DNA of 10,572 bases. It comes from UBA9300 sp964577305. GTDB lineage: Bacteria; Bacteroidota; Bacteroidia; Bacteroidales; VadinHA17. Under the pieces are notes generated by a model. That model was not told where the DNA came from and made no database searches. It saw only the letters and a program-made list of their open reading frames with translations. Shown here in pieces: positions 1-7,372 of the stretch (the stretch's first letter is position 1; each line of letters starts with the position of its first letter). The stretch is taken from positions 1 to 10,572 of the forward strand of contig CAZNYS010000085.1 in the NCBI GenBank assembly GCA_964577305.1, in the 5' to 3' direction. The translations under genes and the position numbers were made by a program.

Positions 1-43
1 ACTGAGTGTCCGGTTAAAACAGGAATAGGTGTCCGGAATCGCA
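1..43. mobile_element. Possible terminus of an IS21-family-like insertion sequence, partial
   Basis: GTGTCCGG occurs twice, at 6-13 and 29-36, exactly 23 bases apart, inside the O-antigen ligase reading frame. IS21-family elements are known for terminal sequences containing several copies of a ~20-base repeat, with ends 5'-TG...CA-3'. Read from the gene side on the minus strand, a terminus starting TGCGATTCCGGACACC would put the junction at about 43/44, with the element extending left out of the window. No istA/istB coding sequence is visible, so this rests on the repeat pattern and recall of the family. Confidence 0.4.
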
Positions 44-1193
44 GGAATACGCAATAAAGTAATAATAAAACTATTATAAAACCTATCAAACCATATTCAG
101 TCAGTAATTTCAGGAATATATTGAAAGTATATTTATTGTTGCCGGCAAGTAAAGCTTTTTCAGAATCAGTATTTCCGGCGAAATAATCTGCTTGATAATT
201 CATATAATTCGCTTCGAAACCTCCTGGTCCATGCCCTGTTACAGGTTTATCAGCTATCATTTCAGTAGTAACTTTCCAGATAAGTAAACGACCATCGGCT
301 GAGTCTTTTTTCATGTAATAAAGTGAAATACCAGAAGTGCAGATAAGGATAACAAATGATACAATCAGAAATACTTTTATTTTAGGACTCCTGATTTTGA
401 TACTTAATTTCAAAGGAATTATTTCACGGAAGTAATTATCTGTTGTCTTTCCGGATTTTATAAATGTTGCTATTAAAAAACAGGAGGATATAATAGCAGC
501 GAGCCATGCGGAACGAGAGCGAGTGGACGGTAAAACAATAAGTATAAGTATAAGCGCTGCAAGGTAAAAGTAATGTAATACAGGGATAAAATTTAAAACT
601 GATAATTGTTTTATAATAAGGTACAACCTGTTTGCACCGGCATCTGGTTTTCTTGCTGACAAAGCCAGAGCAACTGGGAATACAACAGCCAGGTAGCCGG
701 CATAAGGACCTGGGTTGAAGAAGCTTCCGGTAATTTTAAACTGATAATGATGCGAAGGATACAGTTCGTAAAGTTGAAGATTGCCGTAAATAGCCTGTAA
801 AATACCACTGAAAATAATAAAGAAAAGAATAGTAGCTGTCTGTTCCGGTTTTAGCGATCTGACAGTAATATAGATAATAATTAACCCTATCAACTTGAGT
901 ACTGATTCAAGAGAGATATTGGAATTATTTATAAATATAGAAACTGCACATGTTCCCACTAGCAAAATAAGTAAAAGATCCGGCATGCTAAGACCGAAAT
1001 AATAGAATCCCTTACTGAATAGAATTTTTATAATCAAATACAATGTTAATATAATGGTACCGGCTACTAAACATATAAGATATCCGTCAGATGGTTGTGC
1101 AAGGGTGGTATTATATGCCAGGGGAGTGATAAATATTATTAATCCAACCAGGAAAGCAGAAATGAGAGATGTGATTGAACGTAAAGGTTTCAT
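1..1193 (-). CDS. O-antigen ligase / Wzy_C-family polytopic membrane protein, partial (3' end outside window)
   Basis: Reading leftward from ATG at 1193-1191, the frame stays open for 397 codons to the window edge. The product is very hydrophobic with about ten membrane segments. Wzy_C/WaaL-type landmarks appear in order: GSFFNPGPYAGYLA (about 156-169), SRSAWLAA (226-233), then a large external loop with GRLLIWKVTTEMI (301-313) and GHGPGGFEANYMNYQADYF (320-338), and NIFLKLLTEYGLIGF (358-372) leading into the next helix. The family moves undecaprenyl-linked glycans on the periplasmic face: WaaL ligates O-antigen to lipid A core, Wzy polymerises repeat units, and PglL/PilO-type relatives glycosylate proteins. 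Which acceptor is used here cannot be read from sequence. It starts 6 bases after the fulvocin-related gene stop, so the two are probably co-transcribed and coupled. The last ~14 codons may come from an inserted IS end (see 1-43), in which case the gene is broken. The family call is firm; acceptor and completeness are uncertain. Confidence 0.82.
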   Translation of the reverse strand, partial: MKPLRSITSLISAFLVGLIIFITPLAYNTTLAQPSDGYLICLVAGTIILTLYLIIKILFSKGFYYFGLSMPDLLLILLVGTCAVSIFINNSNISLESVLKLIGLIIIYITVRSLKPEQTATILFFIIFSGILQAIYGNLQLYELYPSHHYQFKITGSFFNPGPYAGYLAVVFPVALALSARKPDAGANRLYLIIKQLSVLNFIPVLHYFYLAALILILIVLPSTRSRSAWLAAIISSCFLIATFIKSGKTTDNYFREIIPLKLSIKIRSPKIKVFLIVSFVILICTSGISLYYMKKDSADGRLLIWKVTTEMIADKPVTGHGPGGFEANYMNYQADYFAGNTDSEKALLAGNNKYTFNIFLKLLTEYGLIGFIIVLLLLYCVFLRFRTPIPVLTGHS

Positions 1194-1199
1194 TTCAGG

Positions 1200-1862
1200 T
1201 CATTGTTCCAGCAGGCATTCACCATTGCATTCTTGAAGCCATAGCCAGCCGCATCCACCATTAGTCTTATTACAACCTGTATCATTGCACATACCCGGAT
1301 AACAGAAACTGGTGGATTGATTGCAGTTACAGGTTTCACTACCGGCCTTAGCTGTTTTTTTCAGGTCTTTGATCCCTTTTACAGTATGCAAAAATTCAGA
1401 ATAAGAAATATCCAGAGAAGATATAACGAAAGCCATTTTATTAACATCCCAAAGCAAATTATCATATCCAAATTTCATCCAGTGATCAGAAAAGTTAAGA
1501 TCAATACCTTTTTCGATCAATTTAGTATCATCTCCGGAAAAAACCTCCGGGCATAAATAATCAATTAATGAAATTATATGGATCGTTTCTTCATTTGTCC
1601 ATTCTTCAGTATACAGGATCAGGTTAAGCCTTTCTGTCCATAACTCATATCTTTTTTCGGGTGTATAGCTTCTGTAAACGGCCCTTTGTAATTCTTTAGA
1701 CAGGGCACTTATATCCTGAATTTCCAGCGTTGAAAGTTCCTGAATATTATTCTTTACATAGGAGTCTTTTACAGGATCAAAGGAGAATAGAGGTTCACTA
1801 TCATTTTCACAACCACATATAATACAAATTAAGAGAATGTAAATTACAGTCTTGACTTTCAT
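1200..1862 (-). CDS. Fulvocin C-related (bacteriocin-like) cysteine-rich lipoprotein
   Basis: This is a 220-residue protein with a lipoprotein signal: basic MKVK, a hydrophobic run, and lipobox ICGC with the lipidated Cys at residue 18, followed by acidic ENDSE. Residues 35-165 look helical and include YRSYTPEKRYELW (63-75), resembling the conserved SPEKK..LW region of proteins annotated as 'bacteriocin fulvocin C-related'. The last 43 residues hold eight cysteines at 178, 180, 187, 192, 197, 204, 212 and 216, in a CxC...C...C...C...GCG.W....CNG.C layout. As I remember it, this matches mature fulvocin C of Myxococcus fulvus, a ~45-residue peptide with four disulfides. Bacteroidota family members are mostly uncharacterised, so bactericidal activity is not established. 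Whether the tail is cleaved is unknown. The gene has a plausible promoter (1891-1920) and is followed after 6 bases by the O-antigen ligase-like gene. Confidence 0.82.
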   Translation of the reverse strand: MKVKTVIYILLICIICGCENDSEPLFSFDPVKDSYVKNNIQELSTLEIQDISALSKELQRAVYRSYTPEKRYELWTERLNLILYTEEWTNEETIHIISLIDYLCPEVFSGDDTKLIEKGIDLNFSDHWMKFGYDNLLWDVNKMAFVISSLDISYSEFLHTVKGIKDLKKTAKAGSETCNCNQSTSFCYPGMCNDTGCNKTNGGCGWLWLQECNGECLLEQ

Positions 1863-1890
1863 AATAAGTTGTATTGAATATATATATCTG

Positions 1891-1920
1891 CAATATATTA
1901 ATTAATTATATTTTTACAAA
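1891..1920 (-). promoter_or_regulatory. Putative Bacteroidota-type promoter for the fulvocin-related gene
   Basis: On the minus strand, TTTG (1920-1917) is followed after 19 bases by TATATTG (1897-1891). This approximates the Bacteroidota -33 TTTG / -7 TAnnTTTG consensus with one base short in the -7 box. It would start transcription near 1884, leaving a ~20-base A/T-rich leader before the ATG at 1862. The surrounding DNA is extremely A/T-rich, so chance matches are likely. Confidence 0.33.
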
Positions 1921-1937
1921 CAGTTATACAAGATAAA

Positions 1938-2651
1938 TTATGTTGGCAGTTCTGTTTTTTTAATAACCTTTATATATATTAGGATAAATGCAAATATTAT
2001 CTGTACAAAATAAATATACTCAAATCTCCTAAGCAGGAAATAATGATCCAGGACATTCTTTCCCCCCGCCATTCGTGTGTAATTTTCCAGTAACGGTATT
2101 ATACTATGATTAATAATTCCCAGAAACAATGCAAAAATGACAATCACTATTAGATATTTTGAATATATCTCCAGTTTATTGATCCTTTTATGCAGGAATT
2201 TTCCCTGGTTCAGGAAAATAGAAACGAGAAAGATCCCGAATATTATCAGGAAACCATAAACAACAACTTTGCTCATGATTGTCGCTTTAATAAGGTCATA
2301 ATCAGATCGAATACTTATTATATAAATAAAAGCAACAATAAGTCTGATTAAATAATAAGTAAATAAATAAATTATAACTCCTGTACAAACAATAGCAACA
2401 TTCTTTAGCTCATTTATTTGTCTATTACTTTCTACAAACTCATCACCCCAGTCCTTTTCAGTGCCCAGGCGGTTTGAGGCAACCAGAAAAGCTTCTTTCT
2501 TGCTAAGATTTGTTTTAACCAGGGTATTATATTCATCTTCCAGATGAGCCTTAAGTTCCTCGATATCAGATTTGGTAAGATCTTTTGTTGCGGTAATTCT
2601 TTTTTCCCAGTCATTGAAAGCTTCTTCAATATCAAAATAACCTGTTGGCAT
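1938..2651 (-). CDS. Small membrane protein with HAAS/permease-prefix-like N-terminal domain
   Basis: This is a 237-residue protein in two parts. Residues ~5-78 form a soluble helical domain (FDIEEAFNDWEKRI, then SDIEELKAHLEDEYNTLV, then LSKKEAFLVASNRLGTEKDWGDEF). This resembles the N-terminal module called 'permease prefix domain 1' or HAAS in PadR-linked membrane proteins: an amphipathic helix, a helix with an E/D-rich LKxHLEDE motif, then a repeat ending in a LGxxxxWGDEF-like signature. Residues ~84-229 contain about four membrane helices (84-112, 126-147, 164-185, 210-229) with no recognisable catalytic motif. Family members usually sit beside a PadR-type repressor and are thought to be signalling or accessory proteins; no PadR gene lies within the window. 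It is the first gene of the leftward cluster, 75 bases upstream of the fulvocin-related gene. The start is set by the last ATG before a stop-rich leader. Precise function is unknown. Confidence 0.68.
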   Translation of the reverse strand: MPTGYFDIEEAFNDWEKRITATKDLTKSDIEELKAHLEDEYNTLVKTNLSKKEAFLVASNRLGTEKDWGDEFVESNRQINELKNVAIVCTGVIIYLFTYYLIRLIVAFIYIISIRSDYDLIKATIMSKVVVYGFLIIFGIFLVSIFLNQGKFLHKRINKLEIYSKYLIVIVIFALFLGIINHSIIPLLENYTRMAGGKNVLDHYFLLRRFEYIYFVQIIFAFILIYIKVIKKTELPT

Positions 2652-2904
2652 ATTTAGATTTATTAACTGTACTGCATTATATTGTAAAGTTAAGAAAACA
2701 GAATGAACGGGATTAGATCCCTCCGCAAATTTTTACTTAAGAAGGCAAAGCAGGATGATAAAAAAATTTATATCTTAAAGCCTGTTTTGTTAAATCAATG
2801 TCTGTGAGGATGAAAACATAATTTCATGGCTTGTTTTTTGTGCCAAATAATAATTGATTGTAATAAACTTCATATATTTAGAAAACCTAAATAACCTTAA
2901 AAAC
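2652..2904. promoter_or_regulatory. Divergent intergenic region between the leftward cluster and the RND operon
   Basis: This is a 253-base A/T-rich stretch with no supportable gene; it must hold promoters for both directions. Leftward, TAACTTTA (2692-2685) matches TAnnTTTG at seven of eight positions. Its expected -33 position falls on the palindrome at 2709-2721 and has no TTTG, so control by a bound regulator is conceivable. Rightward, TATATTTA (2873-2880) is also a seven-of-eight match, lying 24 bases before the adaptor ATG, with only a poorly spaced ATTG upstream. Neither promoter is strong by eye. Confidence 0.4.
2709..2721. repeat. 13-base palindrome GGGAT-TAG-ATCCC, possible operator
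   Basis: Perfect 5-bp inverted repeat with a 3-base centre in the divergent spacer, about where a -33 element would lie for the leftward gene. It is G/C-rich within A/T-rich DNA. It could be an operator or a remnant of a dispersed hairpin repeat; a single short palindrome cannot separate these. Confidence 0.3.
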
Positions 2905-3972
2905 ATGAAAAACCTTTTCGAGGGAATGTTAGTATTTCTGATTATACTATCCCTGCAAACATGCAAAACCCGGGAAGAAGATAACCGCGAGGAAATGGCC
3001 AGGCGCTCGTCAGTGAGGGATGCCGTAACGGTGTCTACCACGGAACTTAAAAGAACTACTTTCTACCATGAACTGGTATCCAATGGTAAGGCGTACGCCA
3101 AAAGAATATCAACCGTCCCTTTCAGGGTGGACGGCACTATTGAAAGGATCCATGTTAAAAACGGGGACCATGTTAAAAAAGGACATCTACTTGCTGAATT
3201 GGAAGATTTTAACTACCGTATCCAGTACGAAAAGGCAAAGCAGCAACTCGAAAAAGCAATGATTGAGTTTAAAGATGATCTCATTACTTTTCATGGTACT
3301 ACCGATACTTCTGAACTGGGTGAAGAGATGATCCGTATGAGTAAGATCAGAAGCGGACTGATAGATGCCAAGACCAGCCTGCGTGAAGCTGAGTACAACC
3401 TCAGGCATACGAAAATATATGCACCGATAGATGGTAATATTGCAAACCTGGAAGCCAAGGAATGGAATCCAAGCAGTATTTATAATGATGGCCTGTGTAA
3501 GATTATCGATAATTCAGCTATTGAAGTGGAATTCCCGGTGCTGGAATCGGAATACGGGTTTATCAACCGGGGTATGCCGGTAAATATAATACCATTTATC
3601 AATGATGGTACGGAATATACCGGGCATATAACAAAGATCAATCCCCTGGTGGATGAGAATGGGATGGTAAAGGTAAGGGCTGAACTCAAAAACGGAGGCA
3701 GGCTGCTGGAGGGTATGAACGTAAAAATACTTATTCGTAAACCCGTTGAGGATCGCCTTGTTATCCCCAAGGAAGCCCTGGTAATACGCCAGGGCCGCGA
3801 TGTGGTGTTTGTTCGCGAGGACAGCCTGGCAATATGGAAGTATGTTACCACTGAATTTGAAAGCTCCGACTCATTCTCAATATCCGAAGGGCTGGAAGAG
3901 GGTGACCTGGTAATATACAAAGGAAATGTTAACCTGGCCCATGAAACAATAGTTACGGAAGAGAACAAGTGA
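2905..3972 (+). CDS. RND efflux periplasmic adaptor subunit (membrane fusion protein), lipoprotein
   Basis: This is a 355-residue adaptor that would link the RND permeases to an outer-membrane channel. The ATG at 2905 is preferred over the in-frame ATG at 2854: it places a normal lipoprotein signal (MKNLFEGMLVFLIILSLQTC) at the N-terminus with Cys20 as lipid anchor, while the upstream start would add 17 polar residues before it. Next come the first half of the barrel-sandwich (lipoyl-like) domain (70-101, VDGTIERIHVKNGDHVKKG), an alpha-hairpin rich in K/E/Q (~102-168), and the second lipoyl half (169-185, TKIYAPIDGNIANL). A beta-barrel (~205-278, with EVEFPVLESEYG and RLLEGMNVKILI) and a membrane-proximal domain (~282-350, ISEGLEEGDLVIYKG) complete it. 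This is the full MFP/HlyD-type order at usual length. First gene of the operon; its TGA overlaps the next gene's GTG. The LQTC lipobox is slightly off consensus. Confidence 0.9.
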   Translation: MKNLFEGMLVFLIILSLQTCKTREEDNREEMARRSSVRDAVTVSTTELKRTTFYHELVSNGKAYAKRISTVPFRVDGTIERIHVKNGDHVKKGHLLAELEDFNYRIQYEKAKQQLEKAMIEFKDDLITFHGTTDTSELGEEMIRMSKIRSGLIDAKTSLREAEYNLRHTKIYAPIDGNIANLEAKEWNPSSIYNDGLCKIIDNSAIEVEFPVLESEYGFINRGMPVNIIPFINDGTEYTGHITKINPLVDENGMVKVRAELKNGGRLLEGMNVKILIRKPVEDRLVIPKEALVIRQGRDVVFVREDSLAIWKYVTTEFESSDSFSISEGLEEGDLVIYKGNVNLAHETIVTEENK

Positions 3973-6900
3973 GTGCAGGATCCCATACTAAGGCTTTTTC
4001 TTCTTTTACGATCAATATAATTTTCGTATTGCTGATCATAATAGGTATTGCCGTTATACCTGTGCTGTCTCTTCAGCTTAATCCGACACGCTACATGCCT
4101 GAGATGACAGTATCATGGTCATGGCCCCTGGCACCTGCGCGGGTGATAGAGCAGGAGGTGACCTCGATACTGGAAGGTGTAGTGTCAACGGTTCCCGGGG
4201 TTGAAAGAATAGAATCGACAACACAGAACGGATCGGGGTCTATAAGTATTGAATTCGACAGGAATGCGGATCTGCAGGCAAAACGCTTCGAAGTGGCATC
4301 ACTGCTGAGGGAGGCCAGGCATAAGCTGCCACCGGAGGTGTCTTACCCGGTAGTCCGGATGAGCATGCCCGATAATGATACAGGCACGGATATACTCGTA
4401 TACCAGATAAACGGAACGGCAAGCCCCTCGTATATACAAAAGATGGCGGAGGAGCAGATAAAATCGAGGCTCGCGGTGGTTGATGGTGTATATGACATTA
4501 ATGTGTACGGAGCCAGTAACCTTGAATGGGAGCTGGTTTATGACCAGGATAAGATACAAACTCTTGGCCTGTCGGCATATACCATAAGACAGGCGATAAG
4601 CAATTATCTTCTGGAGGATGAGATGGGCTCGGCCCTTGAGTCAGATATTTATGGTAATAATATAAGAACATATATCACCCTAAAAGGTAACAGCAAGAAG
4701 GAGGTCCAATGGGCCGGTGTTCCAGTTGCCAGGTGCGATAACAGGATCATTCACCTAGGGGATATATCATCGGTAAGACTCCTTGAACAGGATGCACGCA
4801 CTTACTACAGGATAAACGGCCTGAACACCATAAACATGGTTATAAGGGCAGAAAAGAACGTTAATAATATAAAGGTGGCCGATGAAGTAAAGAACACCAT
4901 GAAGGAAATTTCAGCAGACCTGCCGCCCGGATACAGTGCACGGATAAGTTACGATGCCACAATAACCCTTAAGGAAGAACTTACCAAGATCTTATACCGT
5001 ACTATTGCATCTGTTATATTACTGCTGCTTTTCGTTTTCATAATAAGCCGGGAGATAAGGTACCTTGCCATAATAACCATCAGCCTGGTGGCTAACCTGG
5101 CCATCGCATTTATCTTTTATTACCTTCTCAAGCTGGAGTTGCACCTGTATTCACTTGCCGGAATTACCGTTTCTTTCGGTATTATTATCGATAATACCAT
5201 AGTGATGACCGACCACCTTAGGCATCATAAGAACAAACTGGTATTCCTTGCCATAATGGCGGCAACACTGACTACTGTCGGGGCGCTCTCGGTAATTTTC
5301 TTCCTTGATGAAGAATCGAAAGTCAAACTGGCTGATTTTGCTGCCGTATTCATTGTAAACCTGATAGTATCGCTGGGAGTGGCTTTGTTCTTCATCCCTT
5401 CATTGCTGGATAAAATACCACTCCCGGTCAAAAGAAATGCAAGGATTGTAAAGCGTAAGCGACGTATAATACACATAAGCTCACTTTATTCAAAATATAT
5501 AAATCTTGGGATCAGGTACAGGGTGGTTCTGATAATCATTGCAATACTGGGTTTTGGTCTGCCCTTATTCCTGGTTCCGGATAAGCTGCCCGTAGAGGAC
5601 GATACAAGGTATTACGGATCACCGGTTCTGGAAACAGAACTCACACCATTCCAGGAAGTCTATAATAAAAGCATCGGTGCCAGGAAATTCAGCCAGGATA
5701 TAAGGCCGGTAATTGAAAAAGTGCTCGGTGGCAGCCTGCGCCTCTTTGCCGATAAGATCTCATCCTCATTCGGATATTATTATTACGGAGGAGGCGATGA
5801 AGAGGTGCGTACGCGACTGAATGTAAGGATAGGGAGGAGCCAGGAGGGACTTACCATAGAGCACCTGAATGATATATGCACAAGGGTGGAGAACATGCTG
5901 GCCGGCTATGAAGAAATAGAAATGTTTAACACAAGCATTTATAGTGAAGAGTCGGCTAATATGAGTATTACTTTCGATCCAGAAATAGAGAACGGGATCT
6001 TTCCGTATATACTCAAGATAAGGATAGAGGACTTTATGATGGGCATAGGTTCATACCATGTAATGGTTTCGGGTGTAGGCAGGGCATTCTCCAACCAGGT
6101 GGGGAGCGACTACATAAGCGGACAATGGGCTGTGATGATGAAAGGGTATAATTATGATGAACTGATGACCTATGCCGAAGATCTTAAGTTAAGGTTGCTG
6201 GAGCATCCCCGTATACAGGAGGTTTATATCATGGGCAGCGGTGAACGTTACCAGAACAAAAAGATCACCCGTAACAGGCTTAACCTTGATGCCGCCTTCC
6301 TGGCAAACAATAATTCTGATCTGGGTTTTGCCTTTACGGAGATACAGAAATATTCAAGGACAAGATCACCATCGCTCTATCCCTTTGTAAATGATTTCAG
6401 GGCTCCGATGACCATCAAGGCAGCACAGAGCGAGGAATATGATTACTGGACGGTGATAAATACACCTGTTATCACCCCGGAAGGAGTATATGTCAAGCTC
6501 AGGGACTTTGCAGATATAAGAAGTGATATTACTGACAATAAGATCACCAGGGAGGACCAGCAATATGTATTAATGGTGATGTATGATTTTATAGGCAATT
6601 ATGAACTGGGAAATATTATACTTGACAGGAATATAAGGGAAACTAAGGCACTGCTGCCCCTCGGCTATTCGGCTGACCGGTCATATTACAGGTATTCATG
6701 GGGTGAGCGTGAGAGTAACTTCTACCTTATATTCCTGGTTATACTGATAGTATATTTCATATGTGCAATATTGCTGGAATCGCTGTCACAGCCACTCGTG
6801 GTAATAAGTCTTATCCCGTTCTCTTTTATCGGGGTTTTTCTCACATTTCATGTATTTAATATCAGACCCGATGAAGGTGTGCTGGCGGCTATGTTATTAC

Positions 6901-7244
6901 TGGCCGGGCTTGTGGTTAACTCTGCACTGTATATAGTAAACGATTATAATAATTTTAAAAAGAAAGGAAATGTACTGACGAAACTGAAGTTGTATATAAA
7001 GGCATATAATGCTAAGGTCGTACCTATTGCCCTGACAATACTGTCGACGATAATCGGTCTCTCACCCTTCCTGCTGGCGGGTAAGGATGAGCGATTCTGG
7101 TTTTCACTGGCAGCCGGCACTATAGGGGGTTTGATCTTCAGCATTATAGGACTTGTTTTGTTTCTGCCTGTTTTTATGGGTGTCAGCAGGGGGCATGGAG
7201 CAGGGAGCATGGAGCAGGGAAGGACTAAGAGACGAAGAGATTGA
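3969..7244 (+). CDS. RND efflux permease subunit 1 (AcrB/MdtB-like)
   Basis: This 1091-residue inner-membrane proton antiporter subunit starts with GTG, overlapping the adaptor stop as GTGA (3969-3972), which indicates translational coupling. It has twelve membrane helices in the RND pattern: one at ~13-36, a first periplasmic porter domain (37-340), helices 2-6 (342-480), helix 7 (516-536), a second porter domain (~540-912) and helices 8-12 (916-1072). The helix-4 proton-relay motif reads FGIIIDNTIVMTD, keeping one Asp (408) with Asn409 where AcrB has its second Asp. Asn984 (GLVVNSAL) replaces the AcrB relay Lys, as in many non-AcrB RND proteins. The loop between helices 4 and 5 is about 13 residues shorter than in permease 2. 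Residues 1075-1091 (GHGAGSMEQGRTKRRRD) are encoded by tandem repeats and are probably not ancestral. Substrate is unknown. It likely forms a trimer, perhaps mixed with permease 2. Confidence 0.92.
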   Translation: MSAGSHTKAFSSFTINIIFVLLIIIGIAVIPVLSLQLNPTRYMPEMTVSWSWPLAPARVIEQEVTSILEGVVSTVPGVERIESTTQNGSGSISIEFDRNADLQAKRFEVASLLREARHKLPPEVSYPVVRMSMPDNDTGTDILVYQINGTASPSYIQKMAEEQIKSRLAVVDGVYDINVYGASNLEWELVYDQDKIQTLGLSAYTIRQAISNYLLEDEMGSALESDIYGNNIRTYITLKGNSKKEVQWAGVPVARCDNRIIHLGDISSVRLLEQDARTYYRINGLNTINMVIRAEKNVNNIKVADEVKNTMKEISADLPPGYSARISYDATITLKEELTKILYRTIASVILLLLFVFIISREIRYLAIITISLVANLAIAFIFYYLLKLELHLYSLAGITVSFGIIIDNTIVMTDHLRHHKNKLVFLAIMAATLTTVGALSVIFFLDEESKVKLADFAAVFIVNLIVSLGVALFFIPSLLDKIPLPVKRNARIVKRKRRIIHISSLYSKYINLGIRYRVVLIIIAILGFGLPLFLVPDKLPVEDDTRYYGSPVLETELTPFQEVYNKSIGARKFSQDIRPVIEKVLGGSLRLFADKISSSFGYYYYGGGDEEVRTRLNVRIGRSQEGLTIEHLNDICTRVENMLAGYEEIEMFNTSIYSEESANMSITFDPEIENGIFPYILKIRIEDFMMGIGSYHVMVSGVGRAFSNQVGSDYISGQWAVMMKGYNYDELMTYAEDLKLRLLEHPRIQEVYIMGSGERYQNKKITRNRLNLDAAFLANNNSDLGFAFTEIQKYSRTRSPSLYPFVNDFRAPMTIKAAQSEEYDYWTVINTPVITPEGVYVKLRDFADIRSDITDNKITREDQQYVLMVMYDFIGNYELGNIILDRNIRETKALLPLGYSADRSYYRYSWGERESNFYLIFLVILIVYFICAILLESLSQPLVVISLIPFSFIGVFLTFHVFNIRPDEGVLAAMLLLAGLVVNSALYIVNDYNNFKKKGNVLTKLKLYIKAYNAKVVPIALTILSTIIGLSPFLLAGKDERFWFSLAAGTIGGLIFSIIGLVLFLPVFMGVSRGHGAGSMEQGRTKRRRD
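7193..7220 (+). repeat. 14-base tandem repeat, 2 copies, in the 3' end of permease 1
   Basis: GCATGGAGCAGGGA is repeated perfectly at 7193-7206 and 7207-7220, in frame within the permease 1 gene, where it encodes most of the GHGAGSMEQG tail. A partial copy (GCAGGG) precedes it. It begins immediately after the last membrane helix, where other RND proteins end. Confidence 0.9.
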
Positions 7245-7262
7245 GAGACGCAGTGACTAAAA
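7223..7262 (+). repeat. 8-base degenerate tandem repeat, 5 copies
   Basis: The units GACTAAGA, GACGAAGA, GATTGAGA, GACGCAGT and GACTAAAA run end to end with an 8-base period. The third copy contains the permease 1 stop codon (TGA at 7242-7244), so the array supplies both the TKRRRD tail and the stop. Confidence 0.8.
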
Positions 7263-7266
7263 GGGT

Positions 7267-7294
7267 CGAATAACGAATATCGAATGTAGAATGA
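7267..7294 (+). repeat. 7-base degenerate tandem repeat, 4 copies
   Basis: CGAATAA, CGAATAT, CGAATGT and AGAATGA lie in register with a constant GAAT core. It begins four bases after the preceding 8-base array and is unrelated to it in sequence. It is noncoding and lies in the spacer between the two permease genes. Confidence 0.8.
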
Positions 7295-7324
7295 TGAAGT
7301 TAAATAGAATATTAACAATCAGCC

Positions 7325-7354
7325 ATTTCCTCTCCTTTCAAAAGGAGGGGAAAT
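7325..7354 (+). repeat. Long hairpin in the permease 1-permease 2 spacer
   Basis: Arms ATTTCCTCTCCTTT (7325-7338) and AAAGGAGGGGAAAT (7341-7354) pair over 14 positions with one T-G wobble and a 2-base centre (effectively a small loop). There is no T-tract after it, so it is not a classic terminator. It could still act as an attenuator or 3'-end stabiliser of the upstream message. It resembles dispersed hairpin repeats seen in Bacteroidota spacers. Confidence 0.75.
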
Positions 7355-7372
7355 TATTGAATACCCGAACTC

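Noticed and set aside
611..808. 65-codon minus-strand frame
   Set aside because: It lies in a different frame inside the much longer open frame of the O-antigen ligase-like gene, which has recognisable family motifs.
1054..1556. Plus-strand frames of 60 and 79 codons
   Set aside because: They are opposite the ligase and fulvocin-related genes and show no protein-like features of their own.
2827..2846. TGGC...GCCA inverted repeat in the divergent spacer
   Set aside because: Only a 4-bp stem with an 11-base centre; expected by chance in this length of DNA.
2854..2904. Upstream ATG extending the adaptor by 17 residues
   Set aside because: It would put MIVINFIYLENLNNLKN ahead of an otherwise normal lipoprotein signal peptide and overlap the only plausible promoter element.
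3480..3986. 168-codon open frame antisense to the adaptor
   Set aside because: Complement of the adaptor beta-barrel region; Ser/Thr/Arg-rich composition is typical of a shadow frame.
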